Below are positions 24,104-39,801 of a DNA stretch of 64,000 bases, piece by piece (positions within the stretch are counted from its first letter, which is position 1; each line of letters begins with the position of its first letter). The stretch covers positions 248,001-312,000 of the forward strand of contig JACKQL020000010.1 in the NCBI GenBank assembly GCA_018296165.2. Direction: 5' to 3'. The position numbers and the translations under genes are program-made. The notes under the pieces are model-generated. The model had not been told where the DNA came from and ran no database searches. It worked only from the letters and a program-made list of their open reading frames with translations. This DNA comes from Termitomyces sp. T153. Taxonomy: Eukaryota; Basidiomycota; Agaricomycetes; Agaricales; Lyophyllaceae.

Positions 24104-24618
24104 GCATACACTGGCCTTCCAATGATAACCTTCAGTTCAATCAGTAAAAGGAAAAGGAAAGGACTCTTTGAGAAGGCAGAATTTTGGCTGGAGAGATCCA
24201 CTGTTTAACTCACTCTACCTTACTTTCTACTGGGACGAGCCAGCAGCTGCACATAGTCCCAGCTATCATAAAAGTCATATATATTCATGTGTAAGCCTGC
24301 AACTTACAGCAGTTCAACTTGAATTGTATGGAACTGTATGTATACATAGAACCAGTTATCTGAATCATATAGTTGATTAATATATGTGCCTTTTATAAGC
24401 TGTAATGGCTGCTGTGGTCTGGTTCCACTGGCCCTCTTACATCATGTCTCTATCTAATCTACGAGCGATAAAGATGACGTTGTCCTGTCTGTGGATTGTG
24501 TCTTAATGAGGCTACGTACAATGGCCTTCCAATGATAACCTTCAGTTCAATCAGGAAAAGGAAAAGGAAAGGACTCTTTAAGGAGGCAGAATTTTGGCTG
24601 GAAAGGCCCATTGTCCAA
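24104..24618 (+). repeat. Direct duplication of about 105 bp at the repeat/gene border
   Basis: The block tacactggccttccaatgat... at 24104-24208 recurs at 24514-24618, offset 410 bp. Both include ttcagttcaatcag, the purine-rich aaaaggaaaaggaaaggact and gcagaattttggctgga, with about 10% differences. Between them lies AT-rich DNA with no gene. It marks the transition from CpG-poor repeats to CpG-normal host DNA. Origin unknown. Confidence 0.7.
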
Positions 24619-24917
24619 GTCACTTCATTGAATCATATCATAAAGTACCCGCTAAATCTCCTTCACTGAGACACAGGATGCTCGCCATGACTGACTGTGA
24701 TCACTCATCCTTGTACATATCAGGGCCAAGCCAAAGAATATTTGTATCTCTTGAAATGAGCTGAGCAGACCTATGTCACAGCGACATGTAAACGGTGGTA
24801 ACGCCAAAGATCCAATTTAATCTAATGTCATCTAGCGTTCAAACGAAGACTCATAAGTAGATGCTCGGTTCAGGGTGGGCGAAACAATGGTTAATAATAC
24901 AAGTAGGAGTCCGGGAC
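24619..24917. other. Intergenic DNA downstream of DGAT2
   Basis: About 300 bp between the duplicated block and the stop codon of the minus-strand acyltransferase gene; it would hold that gene's 3' UTR. No further feature seen. Confidence 0.5.
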
Positions 24918-26770
24918 TTAGTCTATAATATTAAGCTCCCGCAACCGAGCCTTAGCAAATTCGTCCTTGTAAGTATTCCATATCCTATAATGACATAAGA
25001 ATGGCGCTGGAATATGGTGTAGGTATGAAGACGAACCGCGTGAGTTCTTCAATGTACAGTTGCTGTACCCGGTAAACTTCTTCAATAGTGGGCTTTTCAC
25101 ACTTTTCAACATGTATGGGTTTTCCAACTGGTGTAAAAAGACTGCTTGAGAACGGAGTATTTGTGTTGAGGAGGCGTTGCTTACTGACTGCTACTATTCG
25201 CCGTCGATAGGGCATAAGCCCCAGGTTATCTGTGAATAAAAATGGTCAGATGAGTGAAAATCTTGTAAACAATGTCTCACAATTCAATAACCCTCGACCA
25301 TGGAACAAGGGTAGAGTAAAACCAAAAACAGACTGGAACTTTCGCTGAAGCGCATATATTGTCGTCCCTTTCTCGTTTGGCATTTGTTCATATATCTAGA
25401 ATGATTGGAGTCAGGCTCATGCCTCTATATTTCGAAACGTAATAGTAGTTGCTACTAACGTCATTTTCTCCAAAGGAGAAAACAGGAACGAGGTCAGCCC
25501 TGGAATATCACGACAAAAAATAAGAGACGCGTAAAGACAATCCAAGGAGCACAGACCCATGCTGGATAGCCACTTTGATGAATCCCAGTCTACATGCAAC
25601 GCAGACTTAAGAATTGCGATGGCACCTCTAGCGAGGCTGTGCTCACCGTCGTCGTAGCGTCAAATCTGCAGTTCCAGGTCGTGCACTCAGACTTTCTGCT
25701 GCACCCCCGACGACGATTGTGATGGCGGACCCAGCCCCTGCCTTGAGGATATTCGAACACGATTGCTTACTGACACTACACACTCCTAAAGCTAGCAGAA
25801 TGTCCCGGTAGAAAGGCATATTGAAATTAGTTGTAAGGGTAAGAAGATGCGGCTTGATGCCAGGAAATGCTTTAGAAAAACCTGTGGCTGCGGAAAATTT
25901 GAGTTACAGTATGGATTGAGGTCGGATGATAGATGACCTTCCGTTGCAAATGTCGCGAGCGCGCCCCTGATGAGGGATTTTTTTCGAATACTGCAATTAT
26001 ATGCATGGAGAAAGTAGCTTACATTCCAATGATCCCTGATTGGTTTCAGGTTGAAGTAGTGAAATCAAGCGCAAACGAAACAGACAGACCATGCGGATGA
26101 TAACCAAAAACATACGGCCGGTCTGCGGGAAGGTCGGCCTCCTAGTAGGCACGATCAACCTTAGTTTGTAGAATGAAACAGTGGTAATCATGATTGATTA
26201 CCTTCAAGAAACTATTTGACATTTGGCATGAATAGTCATGTCTCTAGCAATTATATGCGAAACTTACGACGCGGGGTAGTAGTCCGCGAAGTACTTCCAA
26301 TACCGCAGAGAACGGAACCAGAGGCTCATCCGGCCTCCGTGATCGGGACTGTTATCGAAAAAGCGCGACCAAATCAAATATATCGCGAGTAACGGCCATA
26401 GTGGAGGGATCGAGCTGTGTCGAATGCGTAGTTAGAAGGCAAGTGTTTGGAAGTAGAGTCATTCTCGTACCAGAGCAGGAGAAACGCTACAGTGGTTATC
26501 ACAATCATCACAGACCATCCTGCCACAGCTAGCATCTGTAACCTCCGCTTCATGGGTATTTGTGCTGGCACAAAGCTGAGAAGAACGATCATTCGTGACA
26601 TAGAAGACATGCAAAAACCATAGGCCTAATACCTACTTGACATTTGCCTGGAGAGCGGCGACTGGGTTTATTGGTGTCACACTGAACTTGGACAGGTGTT
26701 CTATGAGGGATGAATTTGAGAGCGTTCTTGACGTCGAAGTCAGTGTTCCCGCTGGCTTCATCTCAGACAT
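24918..26770 (-). CDS. DGAT2: Diacylglycerol O-acyltransferase type 2
   Basis: The enzyme transfers an acyl group from acyl-CoA to diacylglycerol, the last step of triacylglycerol synthesis, at the ER and lipid droplets. I chose the ATG at 26770 (MSEMKPAGTL); splicing then gives FVPAQIPMKRRLQ, a hydrophobic double span (VAGWSVMIVITTVAFLLL... PPLWPLLAIYLIW), and YFADYYPAS. Next come DLPADRPYVFGYHPHG, the family active-site HPHG, then GIIGMGALATFATEG, NFNMPFYRDILLALGVCSVS, GGAAESLSARPG, LVPVFSFGEND and GLMPYRRRIVAVIGKPIHVE. It ends LRELNIID. About ten short introns are needed. One exon is only 13 nt (26023-26035), completing HPHG-G-I-I-G-M. CpG content is normal and no defect was seen. It is the first host gene after the left transposon island. 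Confidence 0.93.
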
Positions 26771-26925
26771 TATGAACAATGTGGATAAGCCAGGCAGGAG
26801 CACGGGAACAGCGGTGGCAGAACAAGGCAGGAGTTAAACGTGAAATCAACGTCAGGAGAGCCGCGCCAAACAAGTTAACTCCATTCAAATTTGTCAGGAT
26901 TAACAGCTGCCGCATACGTGACTCA

Positions 26926-30008
<3,083 letters not shown>

Positions 30009-30264
30009 GGTAAGCGTAGCAAGTGTGTTGAAGAACGGGGCTATATGCTATTGCACAGATTTATAGATGAGCAACGAGAAGGACGCGCGTCCAAAAGACT
30101 GGGGTCTGACAAACACGACCAATCACACGTGGTCAGTTCCTTAACCTGACGCGCCTTAAGTTCCTGTTCCTTCTTCCACCTTCCAGCAGAGGCTGTTGTT
30201 CTGTTCTCCGGTAATAACAATAGTACAATACGTGTAGGTGAGACGACACAACAAAACAATCATT

Positions 30265-31174
30265 CTACATTTCTTCGTCATCAAAGTCCAAGTCCTCGAC
30301 GGGGTAATCACCCACTTTGACCCTGTCGGGCCGGACAAACACTCCGTGATTTGGGTGACACGAAAAGTATCGTTCGCCTTGGACACTGTAACAAGGTCAG
30401 CCAGGGAAATGCAGAATGTAGAGTGCGCGTACGAGCCATCATTTTTACCCATTGGCTCATCGTACTCGATCCCTATCCATACTCCTTTACTGAAATTTGT
30501 AAGTCCAGTGAACCGCACCGTGCCGCGTTTTTTGAGTCCAGGTTCTGTCGATTCAACTTCACAACGTGCACCTATCACGATGTCTACAGGTATCTCGGGG
30601 TCTACCACGGTTTCTTCCGATTTTGGTGCCGCAAATCGACCCATATGATGCCGCTGCTTGTACGCAAGGACTGTATCTGAAAAGGTTGCAAATTTGATGT
30701 GTTTCTGCTGGAGATATCAGTTCAGTTACCCTGTCGCCGAGCATATTCTTCGGGTGTCAATTCAAATTTATCAACTTGAGATACATCTGTCATTTGGCCT
30801 GTAAAAGATACTGAAGGATTCGTGTCTCCTACCTGTCGAATATAAGTTGGATTGTCCCGAAGGCCTAGTGGATCCACTTACTCTCAGAACCTGATAGTCC
30901 CTGACACCATAGAATCCAAGTTGTTTAGAGTTATCAGAGAGAGTTGCTACTGTTTCCGAATCATTTTCAGAGTTGTATAGAGATATCACTTGGTTTGCGG
31001 CTGGTATTCCTGTGATCAGTTCCAGCTTGTCCTGTTAACAACGCGTGTAAGCCGTCAAAACCCAAGCCTCATTCCATATCTTACCTTCAGCTTCTCAATG
31101 GTATCATGGAGTTCCAAGCGACGTTCCGAGTGCGTATCCGGGGATATAACAAAAAGACGTACAACTCCGAACAT
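30265..31174 (-). CDS. ALF1: Tubulin-folding cofactor B (CAP-Gly protein)
   Basis: The protein captures alpha-tubulin released from the chaperonin and, with cofactor E, feeds tubulin heterodimer assembly. After splicing it has an N-terminal ubiquitin-like domain (VVRLFVISPDTHSERRLELH, DKLELITGIPAANQVISLYN, LGFYGVRDYQVLRV). A linker follows (QMTDVSQVDKFELTPEEYAR). The CAP-Gly domain is GARCEVESTEPGLKKRGTVR, then FTGLTNFSKGVWIGIEYDEP, GKNDGSVQGERYF, VFVRPDRVKVGDYP. It ends LDFDDEEM, the acidic -EEM tail expected to bind CAP-Gly domains. Introns lie near 31032-31083, 30823-30885, 30681-30729 and 30408-30447. The start is set at the ATG at 31174; a short upstream exon cannot be excluded. Confidence 0.92.
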
Positions 31175-32797
31175 TAGTGTAGGCAAGGAGGAAAGACCAT
31201 TTCGAATTGAATTGCCCAGTGATAGATCTTATCTTATCTGACCAATCAACTGATGCCTTGCGTTGCGGCGTGCGCATTGTCCGTGTTGAGTCCTTGATAC
31301 TCATGATTCAAGCGACCTTGAGGAACTAGTTAATGATGCAGTACGGATATGATTAACGGCGACGTCTCCTAGTAGGTACAGAAAAGGGCGCATTTCAGGA
31401 CGAAGTCAACTTCGAAGACAAAAAGATTTTTGTTCTCGGCCACCATTGCAATGCCGCAATCTGGTATAGAATACCGCCTCCCAAGGGAGTTATGGCATAC
31501 TCAAGTGGACTATCCGATGGAACGAGACAACAAATGGCACAGAATCAGCTCCGTGCTGAGCGCTGAGTGGCCGCATTGCTCTCGACTGCCCAGCCTTATG
31601 GTGCTTCTAACGTGGATGACAGCTACTCAGGAAGAATTCATGGAAGCTTCGGCAAGTGTTAGGAAAGGTTAAATGAGCTCGAATGTTTGACGTGGGGAGC
31701 CATCGCCATCATCATATGGACCTACCGGAAGAAATGATGCCTGGAACGATGTCTCATGGTCGATTATCTCTACGTGACGTTGTTTTGAACATCTTGTGTC
31801 TCCAGCAATACTGACTCTGTCGTCATGACTGCCTCTTCGGCGCTTTAACTTCTTTCAAGTCTTAATCTGTCCAGGCTGAGCTGACAAATCTAAAAGCTCG
31901 CATAACTTATAACGTCAATGTTTACATTTATTTGTAGCGACAAATGCCAGATAGCATCCAACATTGAAAACTCACTCTGCTGAGCCTACCCCCGTTAACA
32001 TCGGGATTGTGAGCGACTGATCGTCAGAGCATGCTTGACTAGGCTCGTTTTGGAGTATAGATCACCGCACAGGTTTGAGGGGCGTATTATGATACCCCAA
32101 TAGCATCATTTCAATCCAGTTGCGTCCTTCTTGTTCTTGGAATCAATTAACACATGATGTAGATCATCGTCAAACAAGCTTCTCAGGCTTTACTTCTCAG
32201 ACATTTTAAGCAACAGAGAGTACTTTCTCAACCAGAGGTCCCTTGTGGTCTGATGGTGGATCCGCCGAGCCACATGAGTGCAACTTAGAAGTTCAACAGG
32301 CCTGACCCGGGCCGAGTTTCTTGATAGATACCATCATCTGGCCAGTACACATGTAACACCGGGGCATCACCTTATCGAAGAAATTCCCGGCTTTTTTTAT
32401 GGGATCTTTTAATCTCAAAGCGCATGTGTACCTCATGGTATAGATCTCGCGGCCAGCAATCAGTTGATGCCAACGGGGTAATTCCCGGATCCAAAACATA
32501 TTTTGGGGATAAGTTTACGAGTTTGCTAACACACGTCGCCCATGGAAACAGAAGCCCCCTGAACTTGACCATCCACCTTCTCTGCTTCACCTCTTGTACG
32601 TAGAGCTGGCTGAGTACTCTTGCCCACACGATCAGGTTGCAGACTTGGATCTAGGAACTTCATCTTGTATCGTCTTCTAGAGATCTACAAGATTCTACAT
32701 CGCGCGAGCGCCGTACTTCGTGGATGTTGCAGGCCTCAGGTCGTTTGAGGTACTACGCAACTTAGTTCCTTCCTATCGCATTTCTATCTCTTGCTCC
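31175..32797. other. Intergenic, no convincing gene
   Basis: CpG is normal. A plus-strand frame at 31430-31672 and minus-strand frames at 32629-32293 are open but show no recognisable domain, intron pattern or conserved motif. The left part should hold the promoter of the minus-strand cofactor B gene and the right part the promoter of the plus-strand membrane protein. Confidence 0.45.
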
Positions 32798-33772
32798 ATG
32801 AATCAAAGAAACTTGACAATCCCTGCAACCGCATCTCAGATTGACTACACACCATTTCTCTGCGATATTTCTTCTGTTAATAGTACAGAGCAATGTGAAG
32901 ATGCTTGGTGGGTGACTGACTTCGAGGTCGTTGACTGCGGCCTCTGATCATATTTATGCAAAGGCAAGTTATCAAGTTCGACGGCACAACGATCGTTTCT
33001 ACCTATGGACCGGCTCCCGGAAGCATCATACCCCAGATGTTCGTTCAATTTCGAGGTGTGTCATGCGTTCAGACCTCTTTGGTCTTCTGGACTGTAGTTT
33101 CTTAACGCCCTCAAGCTTCGACGTTTGACCTCTTTACTTCACCCTTGTCAAACGCCACTGTAAATATCACTGTATCAAATAATGATACAGTCGTGGCGGC
33201 CACGTTTAATTCCTCCGTTGGAATGGCATCTGTCCTTGGTCTTACGGAAGCAGATTTATCCACGGTCGTTGTAACCTTTGTCCCAGGAAAGCTACCCACA
33301 CGACTGGACATTAGCTCCATCAATCTGACTGTAACAGGGGATCCGTATGCATTCTTCACTCTCTTCTGACTTCTTCGTTATGAACAAGTCGTCCTACAGC
33401 GCAACCTCTATATTCCTTCCCTCGATGACGCTCCCACCGACTGCCAGCCTACCTATCTTCAGTCCAGCTCTTTCGAGTCCGCCTTCGCCTGTCGAAGCTT
33501 CTGATCATCACATGCTGGTAGTAGAGGCTGTAGGGATCACGATAGGGCTCTCTCTTGGCCTCACAGTCGTTGCAGTGCTCGGGTACCTGTATTGGCGACG
33601 CAGGCGACGGCGACGTCCACCAGAAGACTGTGAAGGTGAAGCTACGTCTCAGCCATCGCACGCCCTGCCTACATCGCAGTCGCAGACTACATCTACGGTA
33701 GTGAGGGCATCACGCGTGTTTGGACCACATACCCACAAGAAAAATCAAAGAGAGAAGAGCTGGTTTCCGTGA
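32798..33772 (+). CDS. Single-pass membrane protein with glycosylated ectodomain
   Basis: Four exons give a coherent protein starting MNQRNLTIPATASQIDYTPF; the predicted joins are QCEDAW to QVIKFDGTTIVSTYG, then MFVQFR to ASTFDLFTSPLSN, then SINLT to SSYSATSIFLP. The ectodomain is rich in N-glycosylation sequons (NLT, NST, NAT, NIT, NDT, NSS, NLT). A Ser/Pro-rich stalk is followed by one membrane span (VVEAVGITIGLSLGLTVVAV) and a strongly basic stop-transfer (WRRRRRRR), so the tail is cytosolic. Basidiomycete genomes hold many such proteins of unknown role. No cleavable signal peptide is evident at the chosen start. Introns: about 32910-32961, 33055-33117 and 33331-33391. Confidence 0.6.
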
Positions 33773-34705
33773 GATCGCGTCGGCTTCGGGCTTCGTCAAC
33801 TTTGTCGTGCTTTCTGGAACGTCTCGGCTTTGCGACGTTCAACTTTAACTTCCCTTCTTCTCACTGGGTATACTTCATCTATACCTGTACTTTATCTTTC
33901 ACTTACAGTCCCCTCTGCTTCATCACTCCTCGATCTACTTTTGATTAGTTGATACTGTAGAACACCTATTGGAGTCAATGATATCAAGAAAGCAATGCAA
34001 GGAGTCGAACTTGAAACTTGAAGCTTGGGCTTAGAATGCAATTCAACTGATACACATGAGGTGCGTATCAAAATTTCTTCACTCAACTTGATGTTCAGAA
34101 AATGAAAATGCAATAAGATATATCGAAACATCCAATCGAGTGTGAAACTGATAGCTCAACAAGGCGCCCAAACAACAAAAGGCCCTGAAGAATACACAGA
34201 CAAGACCGCGAGAAAAAAAGAAGGAGTAAAAGGGGGTAAGGGATTATGTATGAGACATAATTGACCAGAAATATAAAGAATCGAAGAATGAATAAGCCAC
34301 GCACGGCCTTGATCAAGATTTGGTGAGAGAGTTCATGGGAAGGCAGTAAGTAATGGAATCCCACGTGATAGAAGAGCATGCGTACGTGGGCGAATTGGCT
34401 GAGAATATATGATGGTATATAGTATACTGGCAACAAGGGTTCGGGTCAGCGGGTATGATTGGAGAATGAAGGGGAGCCGTCGAGATGGAGGAGTTGCGGG
34501 TATACAAATGAAACAAGAAAAACACAACACAAGACCAATGTAGGTGGCGCGAAAAATATAATGAAAAAACGGAGGAAAAATCAAGAAACTATCCGAAAAT
34601 CCTTTTTCTTAATAAATAAGACCGTGGGCAGATTGGAAGCCGAGGGGAAGCCAACAAATCATCACCATCGTCAACGTCGTCCGGCATCGCGGCCGAGTTC
34701 TTTCG
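33773..34705. other. Intergenic between two convergent genes
   Basis: About 930 bp separates the stop codons of the plus-strand glycoprotein and the minus-strand Ser/Thr-rich protein; both 3' UTRs must lie here. Open minus-strand frames at 34584-33892 are hydrophobic but lack conserved motifs and look fortuitous. Nothing else seen. Confidence 0.45.
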
Positions 34706-36170
34706 TTAAATTCCTCCATACGCATCCTCAACATTGTAAACTGATGGTGCACGATTAGCAGGAACCGCAGGAGAACCTGCGACGAGAGCTGGAGCCGGAG
34801 CACGAGCTGGGGCGGGGGTGGGGACATTGTCCTGATAATGAGCTTGATACTCTGCGCTCGAGTACGGGTGGGCGTGCTGCGTTCCCGTTGTGACAGCATG
34901 CGGGCCATCGGTGGAATAAGCGTAAGAGCCATACGCTTCGGCGTTGTAAGCTTGCTGGGGTCTGGGCTCGGAGCTGTAGACACCATTGGTCGCATCATCG
35001 TTAGTGTGAGCCTCATACATGCCGTATGCAGCGGCGCCTACAACAGCACCACCAGCGGCATAAGCAGCATTGCTGTAAGGAGTGTCGTTGCCATACGCGT
35101 AAGTACCCTGGCCAGCCATGTTGGGACCGCTGGTGATAGACGGAGCAATACTATGGTGGCGGAACGCAGGGTTGGGAGGAGTGGGCTCAAAAGGATTGTT
35201 GTTGTAGCCATTACCTGTCTCCGACATATTGGGACTGCGAACAAATTCTTCAGGGTTGAAGTCCTCATCGTGAACGCGGTTGCGGCGCCAGCGACGCTTA
35301 AACCAGGCTCAGTATGACTCGGATCATGGAAAAGTGAAAAACGTACGAGAAGGAACGCGACAATAAAGAAGATGGCCACGAGACCGACAATACCTCCGGC
35401 AACGCTGCCAACAATGGCCCCCGTACTGAGACCAGCTGATGGAGCAGCAGAGGAAGTAGGACTAGGGGTAGCAATCGAGTCATCAGTCGGAACCACAAAT
35501 GGAGTCGTGCGGGTTGAGAAGACGGTAGGAGCAGTAATGGTGACAGGCTGAAAACAATGAGACTAGACTCGAGGTAATGAGGCAAAAAACAATTTACTAT
35601 GGTCGGGATATGTTTAGGCGACGTGAAGGACGTGAGGGATGTAGAGGTTGAGGTGGACGTGGATGAGCTCGAAGAGGTGGTCGAAGTTGTTGTTGTAGGC
35701 GTTGTAGACGTCTTCTGAGTGGAGGTTGACGTCGACGTTGACGAGGCGGTCTCCTCCGTGGACTCCGTGGGCCTCCCGTGATGAGTCGGCGTCGGCGTCG
35801 GCGTCGAAGAATCAGTAGTGGTATCTGGGAGTTGCGTAGTTGAAGTGGTAGTCGACTTTATACCATGACCATGAGGAGAGTCATGAGAAGAGTCACTGTT
35901 TTGGCCACCGTTTTGTCCACTACCGTTGTTTTGGCCACCGTTGTTAGTGGGACCCAGAAGAGCCTGAGTGGATGTGGGGGTTGGCACCACTAGATAGAAG
36001 TCTTAAAAACGCTGTTGCATGATGAGATTTGTGCACATACGTGAGCTGAAAACGGGATCAGGTATAGGCGCAGACGGGTCCGGATTGGACAGGGATGAGA
36101 AAAAGGCGATTATGTCGTGTTGACGAGCTCCAAGGTGGCGATGGGAAAGGTATCGATTGTGAAGGGTCAT
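34706..36170 (-). CDS. Ser/Thr-rich single-pass membrane protein
   Basis: The start at 36170 gives MTLHNRYLSHRHLGARQHDI; an intron (about 36042-35992) joins this to VPTPTSTQALLGP. Next comes a Gly/Asn/Gln segment, then a long Ser/Thr-rich stretch (about 35900-35600) typical of O-mannosylated fungal ectodomains. After a second intron (about 35598-35551) comes GLSTGAIVGSVAGGIVGLVA, IFFIVAFLLV, one membrane span. A third intron leads to a basic start and a cytosolic Tyr/Ala/Pro-rich tail (MSETGNGYNNNPFEPTPPN onward) ending SVYNVEDAYGGI. The layout is that of Mid2/Wsc-like wall sensors, but no sensor domain is visible, so the role is inference. No obvious signal peptide at this start. Confidence 0.65.
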
Positions 36171-36958
36171 GATTTTCTGATAATGATTAAAGAAGGTGGG
36201 TGTACGAAAGAACGTGGGGCTCGCCGTGAAGCGAACAGTGACAGCAGCGAGGGAGGACGCTGAGAGAGACTATAAGGACAACAGCTGCAGCGACAAAAGA
36301 GCTGAAGATGAAAATGGTGGGAACACAGAAATGATGAACGATAAGCGCGGTTTCACGTGCACATAAAGGGGTAATGCGTCTGTCTCCTTGAGGCTTGTGT
36401 CAGTATCCTCCGTAGAGGCTCCCATACTTTCTACGTTCACTTTGACTTCGAGTATGGTTCCAAAGGCTTGAACTAAAGTTCTGAAAAGGTCGAGATATAT
36501 GATTCAGGACCGCGGCGTGTAATTCGGTTCAGTACCCCGCATCAATCGCCCTTTTCACAAACAATGCTGTCTCCATAATCTACATATGTAACCGTCCTAT
36601 ACAAATCGTTTATTTAGGCCACTATCTTAATCAAGTTGATAACACTCGCTGCCTCAAAAAATGCATCGTAATAAACCTCTGGACCTCAATGTAGACCATA
36701 GCAATTATACCAGAGTTGTGACCCTGCTGCACCTTCTTTAACTTCCCCATCGGCGGCCTGCCTCCCGCGACGATTGAGACGTTACGCGGTCGCGTTGACG
36801 GCTTGCCGCGCCGCCGAGGAAAGGTTGTTTGCAAAACAAATTATGTAAACAACAAAGGATTTCCGAGTGGCTCTCCTGCTCTCTTACCAGACTAAGTATT
36901 CACGATCTCTGACGACCCCAGGTATCATCAAAGTCAGCCGTGCTGTGTCACGTCTTGC
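36171..36958. other. Intergenic between two divergent genes
   Basis: About 790 bp between the starts of the minus-strand Ser/Thr-rich gene and the plus-strand vezatin-like gene; it should contain both promoters and the 5' UTRs. A minus frame at 36834-36631 shows nothing recognisable. Confidence 0.45.
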
Positions 36959-39801
36959 ATGGCCCAAGCCTTATTCGACGAACACCCTCTTGAACAGTAT
37001 CTACGAAGTACGTGCAAAAGCATTGTATACTGCCCAGCTATCTTATTCGGTACAAAAGATGTGGGCGAAGCTCGAGATCTAATTCCAGGAAGTACGGCCG
37101 AACTTGAGTTTGAACTTAATTCATGCTGGGGCATGGATGGAGAGGACGGGAAGGACGACGGCATTGAATGGCGTCCTTCATTCATGGTTAAAGTTACAGA
37201 GGTAGGCATACATCGTAGTTCAAATCCCTACCCAGCGCTATATCCTTGATACAGATCATTTTGGCCGTGATCTCGGCTCTGGACCTCCCAAATCTTTGTG
37301 GTCATTCTAGTCCCTTTGTTGAACGCTTCAAGTACGATGTAATATCTTCTACCCTCCTCGCGGTCTCCCTTCCCTCTGCACACGCTCGAACTTCACAGTC
37401 GCTGCTCGCAGATCTACCCGGGCAATCAAATCCCGGCCATACATCAACAGCACATCAGAACGCTCCCACATACCTACCACCACTGTCGCATGACTCTTCG
37501 TATTTGATACCCGCCTTTGTACTTGTCGCAATTAGTTTCTTCCTCCATGCCGGATACAATCTTCTAGCCCTTGCATCTTTTGGAATTACTGTGTATATTC
37601 TGTATCCCAACGAGACCTCAAGACATGACATGTCACCTGTATGTTATTGTTTCATCACGCAGCTACCCTAATGCGCTAAACTTTCTATCATAGTCTTTAG
37701 AAACTCTTAACGAATTGATAGCATCTAGTAATGAATGGGAAAAGGCTGTCCAGGCAGCCCTTGATATTGTTAATAACGACGAGCCAAGGTGAGAGTTTTC
37801 GTTTTTTTTTATATCTCAAATGCTATAGACTGACATCCTTTGAGCACCTTCTATGGTGCGGCTACTCCACCCTCATCCTCATCTCTTCACATTGCTCTCC
37901 ATACGACTCTACTTACAACACAAACCCAGTGTGACAATGTCCGCCAACTCTTTTCAGCTCTTACATCACCCTCAGAGCTTTCTCAGCTCTCTGAGATGTA
38001 TGCACCTCCCTCTCCTGTAACCTCATCCTTTTCGCACGACGGACACACAAGAACACTGTCTCTTCCATCTCGGCGACGCACACTGTCCATGCCATCTGAC
38101 CCGCTTCTTTCCGGAGAACCCAAACGTCAACTTTGGAGCGGGACATACTCCAGGCTCGGTCAGCTGGATAGCCCAACATTCAAAACCCGAGCAAAGGGCA
38201 GTGTTTCGCTGGTGCCTCGAACCTTGACCTCGGGCCCTCCTCTTACGACTACTAGTGCACCGGTGACACCGCCGCAGTCATCTATTCCCCATATGAACGA
38301 GGGATCAGAGTCAGAGTGCGAGGATGAACATGTACCTCACACTGCTGATGGAACTTTGACATTCGGGGCAGCTGCTCTGGCTCTACACCGGAAGCGAAAG
38401 ACAATGGGAATGGAGGCGTTTAGGTCACCCTCAACCAGTCACTTCGGCTCCACCCCTTCTCGCTTCACTCCACGATCACCACGCACGCCTCCGCATCTTT
38501 TATCGACATATCATCCTGGATCACGACTTACCCCTGTACAAGCCACGCGGCATCAACTATCCCTTTCGGCACTACATCGCGCACTGCAAAGCACACTCGC
38601 GTCTAAAAGATTTGCTTGTTCACATCTTCTCGCTCTGCGCTTTACCGATGAGGAGGATGATGGATACTGGGAAGACGTGTGCAGTGTGATGGGGTTGCTG
38701 ACGAGCACATTCGTAGATGCGTCTTCGAGACTATTGGATGCGATTACTGAGGTAGAACAGCAAAAGCTGCGGGACCAGAATCCGACTCCATCATCTCTGA
38801 AGAACTTCACTTATGATAGCGACAAGAGTATGGAGAGTTCATTGTGTCCGTCCTCGCCATTATCAAACAAGCGAAATATGAGCATCTCGTTCGCCCCGCT
38901 ACCGAGCCATTTTTCGAGGTTCGCAGCGCATGTGGAAACCATTCAATCCGCCTTGGACGACGCGAGGGAGAATTTGCAGCAGTGTGTTAAAGCTCTGCGA
39001 GAGCGCGAGACTCGTTCTCCTAATAGTACAAAACTTGACCGTCGTAGTCGTCGACGACGAACGCATCCACATTCGATTTCATCTCCTGCCGATGAGCCTG
39101 CTGCACCGCTACCACCAATATCCCCGGCGATCGAGGCTTACGAGCGTCTACGCCGAGAGCTGGGACTTGCCTTGCGGGAATGCGAACGTGGGAGGGAACG
39201 CCTGTTGGATGTTGTGTACCCCCTTGATTTGTACGGCCCAGAAGACGAAGATTTTAGTGACGACGTGCCTGCACTTGGACATGATGGTAGTGATGAGTCA
39301 GACAAACCTGACTCTGCGTTCCCGTTTGAGATTGAGCAGGAGAGCCCGCCTGCAGGGTATGCGGTTGTGGCTCTTGAGGCTGCGGATGAGGGAGCAATAG
39401 ATGATGCGACGTCGCACCTATTGCTCTCAACATCGACCCAGCACCTGCCGCCGCCGGGGATCGAGCAAGTATTTGAAGCGGACACAGGGAGTGTGAGTGT
39501 GTTCAAGAGGGAGAGGTCGAAGTTGACGAGGGAGGAGAGGATAAAACTTATGAAGGCTACACGAAAGGGTGGGGTGGGGATGTTGGGTCTTGGTTTATCG
39601 ACGATGGGGCAGGAGATGGAAAGGGGTGGAAAGGGAGGGGTGGAGAAGTGGGGTCCGGGGGGTGAGGTTGTGCAAGAGCTTAAGGACGTTATTTGGAAGG
39701 TGGGAGAGAGGAGGAGGAAGATGGTGGATGCGGATTCGTCGAAGGGACCTGGTACTGCACCGTCAAGTGAAACCATGCACCCGTGCGAGGTCCCAACATA
39801 A
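36959..39801 (+). CDS. Vezatin/Inp2-like membrane protein (myosin-binding type)
   Basis: The start at 36959 (MAQALFDEHPLEQYLRSTCK) is followed by an intron (about 37201-37252), then IILAVISALDLPNLCG. A double hydrophobic segment follows (YLIPAFVLVAISFFLHAGYN, LLALASFGITVYIL). Further introns lie at about 37639-37692 and 37789-37843. The rest is one large exon of about 1.96 kb with Ser/Pro-rich regions, SALHRALQSTLASKRFACSH, predicted helical segments (HVETIQSALDDARENLQQCV, YERLRRELGLALRECERGRE) and ELKDVIWKVGERRRKM near the end. Two membrane spans followed by a helical cytosolic region fit the fungal vezatin/Inp2 family, which links membranes (peroxisomes in yeast) to myosin. Assignment rests on layout, not on a diagnostic motif. 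Confidence 0.55.

Noticed and set aside
33960..34060. tRNA-like segment on the minus strand with GTTCGACTC (B-box-like)
   Set aside because: The T-arm does not pair well (mismatches in the stem) and no acceptor or anticodon stem fits; treated as chance.
34838..35317. 159-codon plus frame
   Set aside because: Antisense to the Tyr/Ala/Pro-rich tail of the Ser/Thr-rich membrane protein; composition is the complement of a real exon.
39138..39776. 212-codon minus frame
   Set aside because: Antisense shadow of the large vezatin-like exon; Ser/Pro composition mirrors it.
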